57,820 bases of DNA from Synergistaceae bacterium (GCA_017446055.1 JAFSRQ010000066.1:1-57820), one strand, 5' to 3'; shown: positions 23,900 to 34,352, numbered from the stretch's first letter. Notes: a model not told the origin generated them from the sequence alone. Numbers and translations: made by a program.

Positions 23900-25409
23900 A
23901 TTTTGAGCGTCTCACAGCTTCCTTCATCATAACGTCATGAGCTCCTCCCTCTATGAGTGTTACGGGGGACACAAGAGTCAGGCGTGCTTTCTCTCTCATT
24001 TCCGGGAGGGTTAACGCCCCGCAGTTGCAGAAAGTCGAGCGTATCTTGCTGAGAGTCTCTGCTATATTATCCCGGAGAGAACCCGCGTAAGGCACATAGC
24101 TGTCTACCCCTTCCTCGAACGATAATTTTGCCTGCGACGCATCACCAGAGTCGTACCTCTGCCAGTTTCTTGCGCGTGATGACCCTTCCCCCCAGTATTC
24201 CTTCATGTAGTTGCCGTTCACCATGACTTTGTTCGTGGGACTCTCGTCAAACCGTGCGAAGTACCGTCCCAGCATGCAGAAGTCAGCACCCATAGCCAGA
24301 GCGAGAGTCACGTGATAGTCCATCACTATACCGCCGTCCGAGCATATTGGCACATAGACTCCCGTCTCAGCGAAATATTCATCCCTGGCCTTTGCGACTT
24401 CTATCACTGAGGTAGCCTGACCGCGCCCTATGCCTTTTGCCTCGCGTGTGATGCAGATTGAGCCGCCTCCGATTCCTATCTTCACGAAATCAGCTCCTGC
24501 CTCCGCCAAGAACCTGAAGCCGTCAGCGTCAACTACATTCCCTCCGCCGACCTTCACCGAGTCCCCGTAACGCTCCCTAATCCACGAAAGAGTCCGCCTC
24601 TGCCACTCCGTGAATCCCTCAGAAGAGTCTATGCACAGCACATCAGCTCCGGCGTCAACAAGCGCAGGGACTCTCTCGGCGTAATCGCGTGTGTTTATGC
24701 CCGCGCCTGTCATGTAGCGTTTCTGTGAGTCGAGAAGCTCAAGGGGATTCTCCTTGTGCATGTCGTAATCTTTCCTGAACACAAAAGCTACCATGTTCCC
24801 GCTGTCGTCAACAATAGGAAGAGAGTTCAGCTTGTGTTCCCAGATAATATCGTTGGCTTCCGTGAGGCTCAGTCCGTCATGAGCTGAGATTACTTTGTCG
24901 ATGGGAGTCATGAAGTCCCTCACCTTTGTGTCAACAGGAGTCCTAGTTACCCGGTAATCACGGCTCGTAACTATGCCCAGCAGCTTGCCCGTTAGGCTTC
25001 CGTCATGAGTTACCGCTACTGTAGTGTGTCCTGTCTGACCCTTGAGCCTGAGTATGTCGGCTAATGTCTGGTCTGGGCTGACGGCTGAGTCGTTTGCGAC
25101 GAACCCGGCCTTGTAGCGTTTGACCTTTGCGACCATTTCGGCCTGGGACTCTATGGACTGTGAGCAGTATATGAATGACAACCCTCCTTCACGAGCCAGT
25201 GCTATAGCCATGCTGTCATTTGAGACTGACTGCATACACGCGCTGACTAACGGAATGTTTATCGACAGGGGAGACTCTTCGCCCTTTCTGAATTTGCAGA
25301 GGGGAGTCCGCAGTGAGACGTTTGACGGGATGCAATTTTCTGATGAGTACGACGGCACAAGAAGGTACTCGGAGAATGTGTGAGAAGGTTCGCTGTAGTA
25401 ATACGCCAT
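23898..25409 (-). CDS. guaB: Inosine-5'-monophosphate dehydrogenase
   Basis: ATG 25409 with AGGGAG about 12 nt upstream and an extended -10-like TGCTATGAT further up; 503 aa. The TIM barrel contains [17 protein letters not shown] at the start, a CBS pair ([28 protein letters not shown]), then [15 protein letters not shown] and the catalytic loop [12 protein letters not shown] with Cys319, followed by SDGGI. It oxidises IMP to XMP with NAD+, the committed step to guanine nucleotides. It is a stand-alone gene convergent with comEC. Confidence 0.95.
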   Translation of the reverse strand: MAYYYSEPSHTFSEYLLVPSYSSENCIPSNVSLRTPLCKFRKGEESPLSINIPLVSACMQSVSNDSMAIALAREGGLSFIYCSQSIESQAEMVAKVKRYKAGFVANDSAVSPDQTLADILRLKGQTGHTTVAVTHDGSLTGKLLGIVTSRDYRVTRTPVDTKVRDFMTPIDKVISAHDGLSLTEANDIIWEHKLNSLPIVDDSGNMVAFVFRKDYDMHKENPLELLDSQKRYMTGAGINTRDYAERVPALVDAGADVLCIDSSEGFTEWQRRTLSWIRERYGDSVKVGGGNVVDADGFRFLAEAGADFVKIGIGGGSICITREAKGIGRGQATSVIEVAKARDEYFAETGVYVPICSDGGIVMDYHVTLALAMGADFCMLGRYFARFDESPTNKVMVNGNYMKEYWGEGSSRARNWQRYDSGDASQAKLSFEEGVDSYVPYAGSLRDNIAETLSKIRSTFCNCGALTLPEMREKARLTLVSPVTLIEGGAHDVMMKEAVRRSK

Positions 25410-25481
25410 GAAGTAATGTTCTCCCTTCGGAAAATTTTGCAGTGTATCATAGCACAGTCAGACAGCGCAGAAATTTTCTGA

Positions 25482-26360
25482 CTAGTCGCAAACTGCCCTC
25501 TTAAGCCTGACATAGGCCGGAGATTTCCTCAGCCGCGAATTTCCCGGAAGCTCCTCCGCATAATCACACGCATTCTTCCCTTCAGCACTCTTTATCCCCG
25601 CGTCAGCACCAAAGTCAAGCAGTATGTTCACCGCGTCAGGGTTGTCGTAGAGGACAGCGAATATCAGCGGAGTGCATGAGGCGGAGAAATTCAGCCAGCC
25701 CGCCCGCGAAAACTCCGTGTTCTTCCTGACGAGGACATGACGTGTATCACCGTCAGCAGACTCACCGGGTCCCGGCTTCAGCTCGTCCTTCAGCGTCTTA
25801 ATCTCCTCACGCGCAAACTTGGCTGTATCGTTGTCTTCTTCATGGACATTCACATTCCCCCCGGCCTTGATGAGTTTGCTGATGATTTCTCTTGCCGATT
25901 CCTTGTCATCATACCACGCCGCTACATCATGAAACGCCGTCCCAGAATACCAGCCCGAAAACGTCCAGCCGTCCGGGGCCGCGCCAAGTTCCAGAAGCAC
26001 CCCTGCCGCCGTGATGTTCTTGTGCTGAACCGCGCACGACAACGGAGTCCCGCATATGCTGTTGCCGCTTCCAGCCTCGGCGTTCACGTCAAGACCCTGC
26101 GAGGCAATAATCCTTATGCTTTCCGCGTTACGGTTATACGCCGCCGCAATGTGTAACGGTGTCTCGTCCTCGTCGAACAGTCCCGTATCACCCTCCATGA
26201 AGCTACATCTGACGCTGAAGTCCGCTCCTTTCCTGACGGCCTCCTTGAGCTGTTTGGGACTACCTGACCTTGCCAGCACATAGACATCTACATTCCCCAT
26301 CCCACACGACGCAGAAAGCAGGGTAACAATCACAGCCGCAAAAATTTTCCTCACTGTCAT
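25482..26360 (-). CDS. Exported ankyrin-repeat protein
   Basis: 292 aa starting at ATG 26360. A signal peptide (KIFAAVIVTLLSASCGMG) is followed by diverged ankyrin repeats: DETPLHIAAAYNRNAESIRIIASQGLDVNA, GTPLSCAVQHKNITAAGVLLELGA, and a C-terminal pair ending FAVLYDNPDAVNILLDFGADAGI. The Cys after the hydrophobic stretch could be lipidated, but the box SASC is not canonical. It is a second exported ankyrin protein, unrelated in detail to the one at 13735. Role unknown. Confidence 0.8.
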   Translation of the reverse strand: MTVRKIFAAVIVTLLSASCGMGNVDVYVLARSGSPKQLKEAVRKGADFSVRCSFMEGDTGLFDEDETPLHIAAAYNRNAESIRIIASQGLDVNAEAGSGNSICGTPLSCAVQHKNITAAGVLLELGAAPDGWTFSGWYSGTAFHDVAAWYDDKESAREIISKLIKAGGNVNVHEEDNDTAKFAREEIKTLKDELKPGPGESADGDTRHVLVRKNTEFSRAGWLNFSASCTPLIFAVLYDNPDAVNILLDFGADAGIKSAEGKNACDYAEELPGNSRLRKSPAYVRLKRAVCD

Positions 26361-26456
26361 TCATTCCTTCCGTGAAAAATTATTGCCGTTTGCTTGGCGT
26401 GTATAATAACTCACAAACTTAATATCCCTAACGAAATTGGAGATGACGCAAATTTT

Positions 26457-26906
26457 ATGACTGATGACAGTTATTATATGCGTAAGGCTCTCAACCAGGC
26501 AGAAAACGCATTCTCACGCGGCGATGTCCCTGTAGGAGCATTAATCGTGAAGGACGGCGAGATACTCTCATGCGGCAGCGACAGGAAGTCTTCTGACCCC
26601 ACAGAACACGCAGAGATCATCGCTATACGTTCATGCGCGGAAAAATCCGGCTGGTGGAATCTCTCAGGCTGTACGCTCTATGTTACGCTCGAACCATGCC
26701 CTATGTGCGCGGGTGCTTGTGTGAACGCGAGAGTCTCACGGGTGGTTTACGGCGCGAGAAATTACAGGTCAGGCGCAGGCGGGACTCTCTACAACATTCT
26801 CCGCGACTCAAGGCTCAACCACATGTGCCAAGTTACGGCGGGTGTCATGGAGAATGAGTGCGTCAGAATACTTCAGGATTACTTCTTGAGGAGGCGCAAA
26901 TCATGA
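26457..26906 (+). CDS. tadA: tRNA-specific adenosine deaminase
   Basis: ATG 26457 (MTDDSYYMRKALNQAENA) is chosen: it matches the family N-terminus, and the 21 upstream codons are not conserved. 149 aa. The cytidine-deaminase fold shows DVPVGALIV, TEHAEIIAIRSC with the zinc His and catalytic Glu, and TLEPCPMCAGA with the two zinc Cys; GGTLYNI follows. It converts A34 to inosine in tRNA-Arg(ACG). Its stop overlaps the recJ start (ATGA). Confidence 0.92.
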   Translation: MTDDSYYMRKALNQAENAFSRGDVPVGALIVKDGEILSCGSDRKSSDPTEHAEIIAIRSCAEKSGWWNLSGCTLYVTLEPCPMCAGACVNARVSRVVYGARNYRSGAGGTLYNILRDSRLNHMCQVTAGVMENECVRILQDYFLRRRKS

Positions 26907-28591
26907 TCCCCACGTGCGATATTTCAGGTCTGCGTATATTCAGGCCCAATGACTACACACGGCAGCTCGCGGGTGAATTGTCTTGCCCTCCTCTAGCCGC
27001 GGGAGTCCTCGAAATGCTCAAGGGAGGACAGGACATTGACACCCTCCGCGAATGGATTCACCCGGACTTCGGCAGGCTCATTGAGACTCTTGACCTGGGA
27101 GAAGCAAGCAAGGCCGCTAAATCTCTGTGGGAATCAAAGAGCTCGTTCGGCAACGTCCTGGTTTACGGCGATTATGACACTGACGGAATATCATCCACCG
27201 TTCTGGCTATGGAGATTTTCCGCAACAAGGCCGCTCAGGTACGCTACTTCATCCCGCGAAGAGATGTACACGGCTACGGTCTGAACGCTGATATTCTCGG
27301 CAAAGTAGCGGATTGGGGCTGCAACACTCTCATCGTAACAGACTGCGGCACCAACGACTCCGAAATGTTACAGGGACTCGCAGACAAGGGCATAAACATT
27401 TTCGTGTTCGACCATCATTCACTCTCAGCTCCCATCACAATACCGACAATCGTCAACCCCTGCATCAACATGGAGGCAGGAGACCATCAGAAGATTTGCG
27501 CGACGGCTGTATTATGGTGCTGGGCGTGGAAGGAAAATATCGTGTCCAAGAAATTCCTACAGTATGAGATTGACCTTGTTACCCTTGCTACTATTGCTGA
27601 CTGTATGCCCCTGCACAACCTGAACCGCTCCTTAGTCCGCTACGGAATGAAGCTCATGAGGAACAACCCACGCCGCGGACTCTCTGCCCTTTTCGACTGT
27701 CTCGGCCTCAGCAAATCACAGCTCACGGAAGAACACCTCTCCATGCGCGTAATACCCTGCCTCAATGCACCCGGAAGAATCGCTACTGCTGACACCGGGG
27801 TACGTGCATTGCTCGGAGCAGGCAGCAACGACTCTGTGTATTCATGCGTGAACGAGCTCATGAGGATTAACCGCAAACGCCAGACTTTGACCGAGAATAT
27901 AGCGCGTGAAATCGATGACGGAATAATCACAGGCACAGTAACACGCAAGGTACTCTACAATGAGCAGTGGCCTATAGGAGTCCTCAGCGGGGTAGCCAGC
28001 AGGATTTGCGCTCAGTACAACAGGCCGATAGTCCTTGCCGCCCCTGTGGGAAGCAATTTAGTGCGCGGTACTCTGAGAGTCCCTGAAGGAGGCGATGCGG
28101 TCGGTGTATTGCGGGAAATTTCCGGGAAGCTCGATGCCTGGGGAGGACACAAATACGCCGCGGGATTCTCGGTTCTCACGGAAAACTGGCGCGAGGTCTG
28201 CGGGGATCTTGAGCGTATGCTTGCGGACATCGTGATTCAGCCGGAAGCCGTTACGCCGGTGATTAACGTCATTCCGTCAGACATCAGCATTTCTGACTGG
28301 AGGGCGGTCTCGGAGCTTGGGCCTTTCGGTAACAACAATCCTTCGCCGAAATTCTACACGGAGAATGACCCTTACGGCCTCGAAATTAACTCTATGGGCA
28401 AGGAAGGCAAGCACAGCTTCGTCCGCATAAACAGCGCGAAACTTCTGGCCTTCAACACTACTGCCCGTGATGTTGCGGAAATGATCGGCAAGGTCAAAGG
28501 ATGGATATATCACCCGCGTCTGGATTTCTGGAGGAATGAAGAGCAGCTGCAGTTCATTCTTGACTGTGCTGTAACGGAAGGAGGGAATTAA
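26903..28591 (+). CDS. recJ: Single-stranded-DNA-specific exonuclease RecJ
   Basis: ATG 26903 with GAGGAGG 8 nt upstream and a 4-nt overlap with tadA; 562 aa. The DHH phosphoesterase core has VYGDYDTDGISST (Asp90), TDCGTN, FDHH (170-172) and CLNAPGRI. The DHHA1 part carries GGHKYAAGFSV, and the C-terminal OB-like region contains ELGPFGNNNPSP. It degrades single-stranded DNA 5' to 3' in repair. In this window it may also matter for the competence genes 4 kb upstream. Confidence 0.94.
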   Translation: MIPTCDISGLRIFRPNDYTRQLAGELSCPPLAAGVLEMLKGGQDIDTLREWIHPDFGRLIETLDLGEASKAAKSLWESKSSFGNVLVYGDYDTDGISSTVLAMEIFRNKAAQVRYFIPRRDVHGYGLNADILGKVADWGCNTLIVTDCGTNDSEMLQGLADKGINIFVFDHHSLSAPITIPTIVNPCINMEAGDHQKICATAVLWCWAWKENIVSKKFLQYEIDLVTLATIADCMPLHNLNRSLVRYGMKLMRNNPRRGLSALFDCLGLSKSQLTEEHLSMRVIPCLNAPGRIATADTGVRALLGAGSNDSVYSCVNELMRINRKRQTLTENIAREIDDGIITGTVTRKVLYNEQWPIGVLSGVASRICAQYNRPIVLAAPVGSNLVRGTLRVPEGGDAVGVLREISGKLDAWGGHKYAAGFSVLTENWREVCGDLERMLADIVIQPEAVTPVINVIPSDISISDWRAVSELGPFGNNNPSPKFYTENDPYGLEINSMGKEGKHSFVRINSAKLLAFNTTARDVAEMIGKVKGWIYHPRLDFWRNEEQLQFILDCAVTEGGN

Positions 28592-28599
28592 TTATCATC

Positions 28600-30945
28600 A
28601 TGGCTAAACCCGCTGAAACTCTTGATAACAGCCTCGACAGTTTTTCATCAATGATCAGCTCTATACCGTCAATTGAGGACAGCTCATCGAATTACCTGCG
28701 TGATATGTATAATCTTCGTGATGAGATTTTCGCGAAGATTCCAGAAGACTCGCAGATTGAAATTGTCCGTTCGGCATGGCAGGAGTTATGGGGAAAAGCC
28801 ATGCTGTCATTGAACCCCGAACAGCTTCACAGGCTTGGCGAGGCGTTCATTTTCGCGTCAGTCGCGCACAAAGACCAGAAGCGCAAATCCGGCGAACCCT
28901 ACATCACTCACACACTCAGCGCGGCGTTGATACTCGCGGGAATGAGGCTTGACCTTGCCACATTACAGGCCGCACTGCTTCATGACGTTCTGGAAGATAC
29001 AGATGTTACTCCCGATGAGATGACAGAGAAATTCGGCCATGATGTAGAGATGCTTGTTGACGGCGTAACGAAGCTCGCGCAGGATGATGTGAAAGAATTT
29101 ATGTCCCGCGAAGATCTCACCGCAGAAAGTCTCCGGCACATGTTCATCGTGATGGCAAAGGATATTCGCGTAGTCCTCATAAAACTTGCCGACCGTCTCC
29201 ACAATATGCGCACCCTTCAGGTGATGAAGCCCGACAAACAGAAGCGTATTGCGCACGAGACAATGGAAATTTACGCCCCCCTAGCTCACAGGCTCGGAAT
29301 ATACCAGATCAAGCGGGAACTAGAAGATTTATCGTTCATGTACCTTCAGCCGGATATTTATGCGGAGGTCGAACGCCGCGTGAAAATCCGTATGCCCAAG
29401 ATGGAGTCCGTAATCGAGAAAGCAAAAGCCATCCTTGAGGAACGTTTGCAGAAGAACAACATACCCTGCCGCATAAAGGGTCGCGCAAAGCACTTCTACA
29501 GCATATACGAGAAGATGCAGAGGAAGAAGATTTCCTTCGATGAGATGTACGACATACTGGCCGTGAGGGTTCTTGTTGCTGACGTGTCAACTTGCTATGC
29601 GGTGCTCGGAGTCGTCCATTCGTTATGGCTTCCTGTGCCGGGTCAGTTCGACGACTACATCGCCAACCCTAAGAGCAACATGTACCAGTCATTACACACA
29701 ACAGTGATGGTTGAGGGAGTGCCTCTTGAGGTTCAGATACGGACGTATGACATGAATCACTTCGCGGAATACGGGATTGCTGCTCACTGGGTCTACAAGG
29801 AAGGCGGAAACAGGAAGCTCCTCAAGGGTCTCAACGAAAAATTGATGCTGGTGCGTCAGGTGATGGAGGCAGGCCAGGACGGTGAAAGCACGCAGGAGTT
29901 CGTAGACATCCTCAAGACAGATATATTGCTGACGAGTGAGCTTTACGTCTTCACCCCTGACGGCAAGCCCATGATTCTCCCGCAAGGCTCGACCGTCCTC
30001 GACTTCGCTTATGCCGTCCACACAGAAATCGGCAACCACTGCGCCGGGGCTATGGTCAACGGAATGATGGTACAGCTCAATACCCAGCTCCACAGCGGCG
30101 ACAGGGTCAAGATACTCACAGCCTCGCAGACTTCCCCGTCAAAAGACTGGCTCAAAATCGTAAGCAGCGCAAAGACCAAGAACAAAATCCGCAGCTACTT
30201 CAAGCAGGCGGAAAGGGCTGAACGTGAAGAGAAATTAGAGCGGGGCTGGAAACTCGTTGAGCGCGAACTCAAACGCAGGGGACTCACTGACGTAAAGCGC
30301 GAGGACTTCAGCAACATTGACGAGCAGCTAATCAGTGTAGGCTCCGGGACAATCGGGGCAAGTGAGGCGGCGCAGAAATTATCGCAGGCCTGGCTTCAGC
30401 ATCATATCCCGGCTCCCCAGTCTGACCCCGTCGATTTCGTCAGCGAACCTTCCGCCAAGAAGAAAGATAACAAGTCTGACATCCTCGTTGAGGGCGAAAC
30501 AGGAGTCAGCGTAACCTTCGCTAGCTGCTGCGACCCTGTGCCGGGTGATGACATCATCGGCTTCGCGTCCATGCGCAGGGGTATCACCGTACACCGCAAA
30601 GAGTGCAGGAGCATTGCAGGGGTTTTGTCGGCCAGTAACAGCCAGGAACGCATCATCCCGGTATCATGGTCATTGCAGGATTATTCCCTCACTGGCGGCA
30701 AGCGTCCCAACATGTACACAGCCCGCCTCAAGATTGAGGGTGAAGACCGTGATGAGCTTCTCGCTGATACCACAAAGGCACTCGGTCTTGAGGGCGTGAG
30801 CATTGCGGGGATAAAGGCAGGGCTTGCGGGCAACAGTCTTGTGCGCATGAAGGTGAAAATCAAGGTGAGGGATCTTCCGCATCTCTATTCGGCCATGTCC
30901 AGAGTGAACGAAGTACGCGGCATCATTAGCGTAGAAAGGGAGTAA
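28600..30945 (+). CDS. Bifunctional (p)ppGpp synthetase/hydrolase, RelA/SpoT family
   Basis: 781 aa beginning MAKPAETLDNSLDSF, 8 nt after recJ. The HD hydrolase domain is intact (HKDQKRKSGEPYITHT, LLHDVLEDT with His128-Asp129, KLADRLHNMRT). The synthetase domain carries RIKGRAKHFYSIYEKMQRK and YQSLHTT. TGS (ELYVFTPDGKPMILPQGSTVLDFAYAVHTEIG), the conserved-cysteine region (FASCCDPVPGDDI) and a C-terminal ACT domain follow. It should both make and degrade (p)ppGpp, with ribosome-dependent control through the C-terminal half. Confidence 0.95.
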   Translation: MAKPAETLDNSLDSFSSMISSIPSIEDSSSNYLRDMYNLRDEIFAKIPEDSQIEIVRSAWQELWGKAMLSLNPEQLHRLGEAFIFASVAHKDQKRKSGEPYITHTLSAALILAGMRLDLATLQAALLHDVLEDTDVTPDEMTEKFGHDVEMLVDGVTKLAQDDVKEFMSREDLTAESLRHMFIVMAKDIRVVLIKLADRLHNMRTLQVMKPDKQKRIAHETMEIYAPLAHRLGIYQIKRELEDLSFMYLQPDIYAEVERRVKIRMPKMESVIEKAKAILEERLQKNNIPCRIKGRAKHFYSIYEKMQRKKISFDEMYDILAVRVLVADVSTCYAVLGVVHSLWLPVPGQFDDYIANPKSNMYQSLHTTVMVEGVPLEVQIRTYDMNHFAEYGIAAHWVYKEGGNRKLLKGLNEKLMLVRQVMEAGQDGESTQEFVDILKTDILLTSELYVFTPDGKPMILPQGSTVLDFAYAVHTEIGNHCAGAMVNGMMVQLNTQLHSGDRVKILTASQTSPSKDWLKIVSSAKTKNKIRSYFKQAERAEREEKLERGWKLVERELKRRGLTDVKREDFSNIDEQLISVGSGTIGASEAAQKLSQAWLQHHIPAPQSDPVDFVSEPSAKKKDNKSDILVEGETGVSVTFASCCDPVPGDDIIGFASMRRGITVHRKECRSIAGVLSASNSQERIIPVSWSLQDYSLTGGKRPNMYTARLKIEGEDRDELLADTTKALGLEGVSIAGIKAGLAGNSLVRMKVKIKVRDLPHLYSAMSRVNEVRGIISVERE

Positions 30946-30951
30946 TATATC

Positions 30952-31395
30952 TTGCGTCTGCTAATTCAGAGGGTAAAGCGCGCCTCAGTAACAATAAACG
31001 GCGAAGAGACACGCTCAATCAATCACGGTATGTGCGTCTTCATAGGGGTAACACACGGCGACAATGAGAAGAATGCTGACTGGCTCGCGGAAAAGTTATC
31101 GGGTCTGCGAATCTTCAGCGACTCAGACGGCAGAATCAACTTGTCCTTGAAAGATGTTGACGGCGAGGTGCTTCTAGTGTCCCAGTTCTCGCTTTATGCT
31201 TCGTGCGCAAAAGGCAGAAGACCCAGCTTCACGGACGCTGCTTCTCCAGACATGGCCGGAAAGCTCTACGATTATTTTGTGGAACGTGTAAAATTTTCAG
31301 GCATCAGGAATGTGCAGTGCGGTGAGTTCGGCGCGGATATGACGGTGGAAATCATCAATGACGGCCCTTTGACGTTCATTGTTGACAGCATATGA
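30952..31395 (+). CDS. dtd: D-aminoacyl-tRNA deacylase
   Basis: TTG start with GGGAG upstream; 147 aa, the standard DTD length. Signatures are MRLLIQRVKRASVTINGE at the N-terminus, SQFSLYA and KGRRPSF for the active site, and NDGPLTF (the NxGPxT motif) at the C-terminus. It hydrolyses D-aminoacyl-tRNAs, protecting translation. It directly follows relA/spoT, a common bacterial pairing. Confidence 0.95.
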   Translation: MRLLIQRVKRASVTINGEETRSINHGMCVFIGVTHGDNEKNADWLAEKLSGLRIFSDSDGRINLSLKDVDGEVLLVSQFSLYASCAKGRRPSFTDAASPDMAGKLYDYFVERVKFSGIRNVQCGEFGADMTVEIINDGPLTFIVDSI

Positions 31396-31407
31396 GGAGG
31401 AATGATT

Positions 31408-32049
31408 TTGCAGTACAAATGTTTTCCCTTGGGGGCATTGTGGACTAACGGCTATTTGTTCTGGGACGATGAGACTCACGAAGCGTTTTTTGTTGACCCG
31501 GGCGGAAATACTCAGGACGTTGCGGACTTCATGGCGGCCAATAATCTCACGCTCAAGATGATTCTGCTGACTCACGGACATATTGACCACGTCGCCGGGA
31601 TTAATGAGCTTGTTCCGTCAGTCGGCGATAACATCTACATTCACCCGGATGATTCCGACATGCTACGTAATCCGTCAAGACAGCTTCAGGCGTTGCTCGG
31701 CGTGAGCTTCAGCGGGCTTGAAGGGGGGAAATTCCGGGAGACAGAGGACGGAAGGATAATCGATTTTCCCGGCTTCACGATAAAGACTATGGCCACACCG
31801 GGACATACTGAGGGCAGCGTGTGCTACATCGTAACCGACAAGGAAGGACACAAAGTATTGCTGTCAGGTGATACCCTCTTTGCGCAGAGTGTAGGACGGA
31901 CTGACCTCGAGGGCGGCGACTGGCTGAAACTTGAGGCATCATTACGGAGGCTTGCTGAACTTGACGACGGTCTTCACGTTCTTCCCGGACACGGCCCGGA
32001 CACAAGCATAGGCAGCGAGCGCGAGTTTAATCCCTATTGGCCGAGGTAA
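31408..32049 (+). CDS. Metallo-beta-lactamase-fold hydrolase (glyoxalase II-like)
   Basis: TTG 31408 is preferred over ATG 31402, because GGAGG (31396-31400) is then 7 nt away instead of 1. 213 aa. The zinc-binding motifs are THGHIDHVAG (HxHxDH), TPGHTEGS, SGDTLF and LPGHGPDTSI. The compact size without the extra C-terminal domain fits the YcbL/GloB-like group of thioester hydrolases rather than classical GloB. Substrate not predictable. Confidence 0.88.
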   Translation: MQYKCFPLGALWTNGYLFWDDETHEAFFVDPGGNTQDVADFMAANNLTLKMILLTHGHIDHVAGINELVPSVGDNIYIHPDDSDMLRNPSRQLQALLGVSFSGLEGGKFRETEDGRIIDFPGFTIKTMATPGHTEGSVCYIVTDKEGHKVLLSGDTLFAQSVGRTDLEGGDWLKLEASLRRLAELDDGLHVLPGHGPDTSIGSEREFNPYWPR

Positions 32050-32054
32050 TCACA

Positions 32055-33110
32055 ATGTTCAAAGTATTTTCCGGCGTTCTTGGTATGGACGTGGGCATAG
32101 ATTTAGGCTCATCGAATGTAGTCGTCTACGTCAAGGATAAAGGTATCGTGTTCAGCGAGCCTTCAGCAGTGGCCGTGAAGAAACGTCCCCGCGGCGAGGG
32201 CAGTGAAGTTATCGCAGTCGGTGAGGCGGCAAAAGCTATGTCCGGGAAAGTCCCCAGCGGCATAGAAGCTATATGGCCTCTTGAGGGCGGAGTGATCGCT
32301 AACTTCGACATGACTCAGGAACTCATCAAGTACTGCCTGAAACGTGTAAGCTCAAACAATACCTTCATGGTTCACCCAAGAGTCGTAATCTCAATCCCCG
32401 CTGAAGTAACCGAAGTAGAACGCAAAGCAGTCATTGACGCTACACTGGGAGCAGGAGCAAGCGAGGCTTACGTTGTCGAGGAACCCATAAGCGCGGCGTT
32501 AGGTGTAGGTCTGCCGATTGACCGTCCTTCAGGCTGCATGATTATCGACATTGGCGGAGGAACATCGGAAGTCAGCGTAATATCACTCGGCGGAATTGTC
32601 GTAACGTCATCGCTCCGCACAGCAGGCAAGATGATGGACAACGCGATAATCACGATGGTGCGCCAGAGATATGCACTGCTCATAGGCGAGTCCACCGCTG
32701 AGGAAGTCAAGAACACTATCGGCTCTGCACTGCCCCTGAATCCTGAGCTTGAGATGAGCGTCAAGGGCCGGGACCTGTCAGACGGCCTCCCTAAGTCAGA
32801 CATAGTATCATCGATAGAAGTCCGCGAGGCTATGGAGCCTATATTCACCGGGATTGAGGACATGGTGAAGGTTGCTCTGGAGAAAATGCCGCCGGAACTC
32901 GCTAAAGATGTTGTTGACCGGGGAATCATACTCACGGGAGGCGTGGCACTCATGCGTGGCTTCAGCGAGAGATTGTCCCGCGCCATCAATACCCCCGTCA
33001 TAGTAGCAGAACAGCCGCTGAACTCGGTGGCATTGGGAGTCGGAAAAATCCTCGACAACCTCGGCACAATGAAGAGGGGCTTGATGTCAGTGCAGCACGG
33101 TTCACGCTAA
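32055..33110 (+). CDS. mreB: Rod-shape-determining actin homolog MreB
   Basis: ATG 32055 with GAGG spaced 8 nt (TAATCACA) upstream; 351 aa. Actin-fold motifs are GIDLGSSNVVVYVKDKGIV (phosphate 1), PLEGGVIANFDMTQELIKYCL, MIIDIGGGTSEVSVISLGGIV (phosphate 2) and GIILTGGVALMRGFSERL (adenosine). It polymerises under the inner membrane and directs wall synthesis. It is first in an mreB-mreC-mreD-mrdA run with almost no spacing. Confidence 0.96.
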   Translation: MFKVFSGVLGMDVGIDLGSSNVVVYVKDKGIVFSEPSAVAVKKRPRGEGSEVIAVGEAAKAMSGKVPSGIEAIWPLEGGVIANFDMTQELIKYCLKRVSSNNTFMVHPRVVISIPAEVTEVERKAVIDATLGAGASEAYVVEEPISAALGVGLPIDRPSGCMIIDIGGGTSEVSVISLGGIVVTSSLRTAGKMMDNAIITMVRQRYALLIGESTAEEVKNTIGSALPLNPELEMSVKGRDLSDGLPKSDIVSSIEVREAMEPIFTGIEDMVKVALEKMPPELAKDVVDRGIILTGGVALMRGFSERLSRAINTPVIVAEQPLNSVALGVGKILDNLGTMKRGLMSVQHGSR

Positions 33111-33881
33111 ATGGACAGCAGGAGAAGCACTGCCCGCGAATTTGTACACGGCATTACGGCATTGATACTCGCACTGTTCCTTCTCGGCGTAAGCTCCGGG
33201 CTCGGCATCATGAAGAATATTGTTGACATCTGGGGGGCAATACTCTTCATCCCTGAATACCCCGCTGTAGTCATGCGCGAAATATATCTGTCGTGGCGTT
33301 CATGGTCGAGGGACAAAAATTATCTCAGCTCGGAAGTATCACGTCTCAGAAACGAGAACGCTAACCTTCGTCTTGAACTGGCGAAAATCTCAGGCGGCAG
33401 GGTATATTCTGATGACAGGAAGACAGACTCACGGACTGCCCGCGTAACACTCCGCGCCCCTATGTCATGGTGGAGCGAGATACGCATTGACCGCGGCAAG
33501 AACGACAGCATAACGCAGGGACTTCCCATATTCAGCGGCGGCTACCTTGTAGGGAGAGTCAGCACCGTATCAGCTATATCGTCATGGGCGGAGCTGATTA
33601 CGTCATCATCATTCATGATTCCTGCTGTGATTGAGGAGACACGCGAGCTTGGAGTCGTTGAGGGGGACGGAAGCGGCTCTGTGCTGCTGAGATATATACC
33701 TGCCGGGCGGGGAGTGCGTTCGGGTATGAAGGTCAGCACGGCCATGATAGGCGAGGAACTGCCCCCCGGACTCCCAATAGGCCAGATTGCCGGGGAATTC
33801 ACATCCGGCTCTGACGGCTACACTACATACAGGATAGAGCCGGGCGCGGACTTGTCGCGGTTCTACACGGTGAACTACTGA
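33111..33881 (+). CDS. mreC: Rod-shape-determining protein MreC
   Basis: 256 aa beginning MDSRRSTAREF directly after mreB. One N-terminal membrane span (GITALILALFLLGVSSGLGI), a coiled coil (SSEVSRLRNENANLRLELAKI) and the periplasmic beta-barrel part with SWWSEIRIDRGKNDSITQGLPI, GYLVGRVSTVS and ELPPGLPIGQI. It links MreB to the periplasmic elongation machinery. Its stop overlaps the mreD start. Confidence 0.92.
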   Translation: MDSRRSTAREFVHGITALILALFLLGVSSGLGIMKNIVDIWGAILFIPEYPAVVMREIYLSWRSWSRDKNYLSSEVSRLRNENANLRLELAKISGGRVYSDDRKTDSRTARVTLRAPMSWWSEIRIDRGKNDSITQGLPIFSGGYLVGRVSTVSAISSWAELITSSSFMIPAVIEETRELGVVEGDGSGSVLLRYIPAGRGVRSGMKVSTAMIGEELPPGLPIGQIAGEFTSGSDGYTTYRIEPGADLSRFYTVNY

Positions 33882-34351
33882 TGATTATTGTGATATTGTG
33901 GCTAATTCAGGATTTGCTGACTGTCTTCACTGGAGGCGGCATGCAGATTCCCGGTCTGTTCATTCTCGGAGTGGTGTGCAGGATTTTGCTTGACGACGGC
34001 AGCGGGGACGGCTATTTGTGGGGAATATGGGCGGCCTTTGCCGGGGGAATATTGTGGGACTTGCGGTGGATCGGTATACCGGGCTTCTTCACGCTGGGAT
34101 ATGTCCTTGTCGTGCTGATTGTGATTCAGGTCTGGGGAATGATTCCCCCTCAGGGCAGGGTCTCAGGCACAAGCGTTATCGTTTTCGTCCTGCTCGAAGC
34201 CACACAGCTTATCCCGCCGATGCTCCCTGTGCTGATACTCGGAGGCAATACAGGATGGGGATATTTCCTCACTCAGCAGGTCTGGGCACTCCCGGCAATA
34301 CTCTTCACGATGTATATATATCTCAGGACGATAAGAGACAGGACGGTGTAG
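33881..34351 (+). CDS. mreD: MreD-like membrane protein
   Basis: 156 aa, nearly all hydrophobic, with four to five membrane spans (for example GLFILGVVCRILL and GFFTLGYVLVVLIVIQVWGMI). Sequence identity to MreD families is not obvious by eye; the call rests on size, topology and position between mreC and mrdA, where MreD is normally found. Confidence 0.75.
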   Translation: MIIVILWLIQDLLTVFTGGGMQIPGLFILGVVCRILLDDGSGDGYLWGIWAAFAGGILWDLRWIGIPGFFTLGYVLVVLIVIQVWGMIPPQGRVSGTSVIVFVLLEATQLIPPMLPVLILGGNTGWGYFLTQQVWALPAILFTMYIYLRTIRDRTV

Positions 34352-34352
34352 C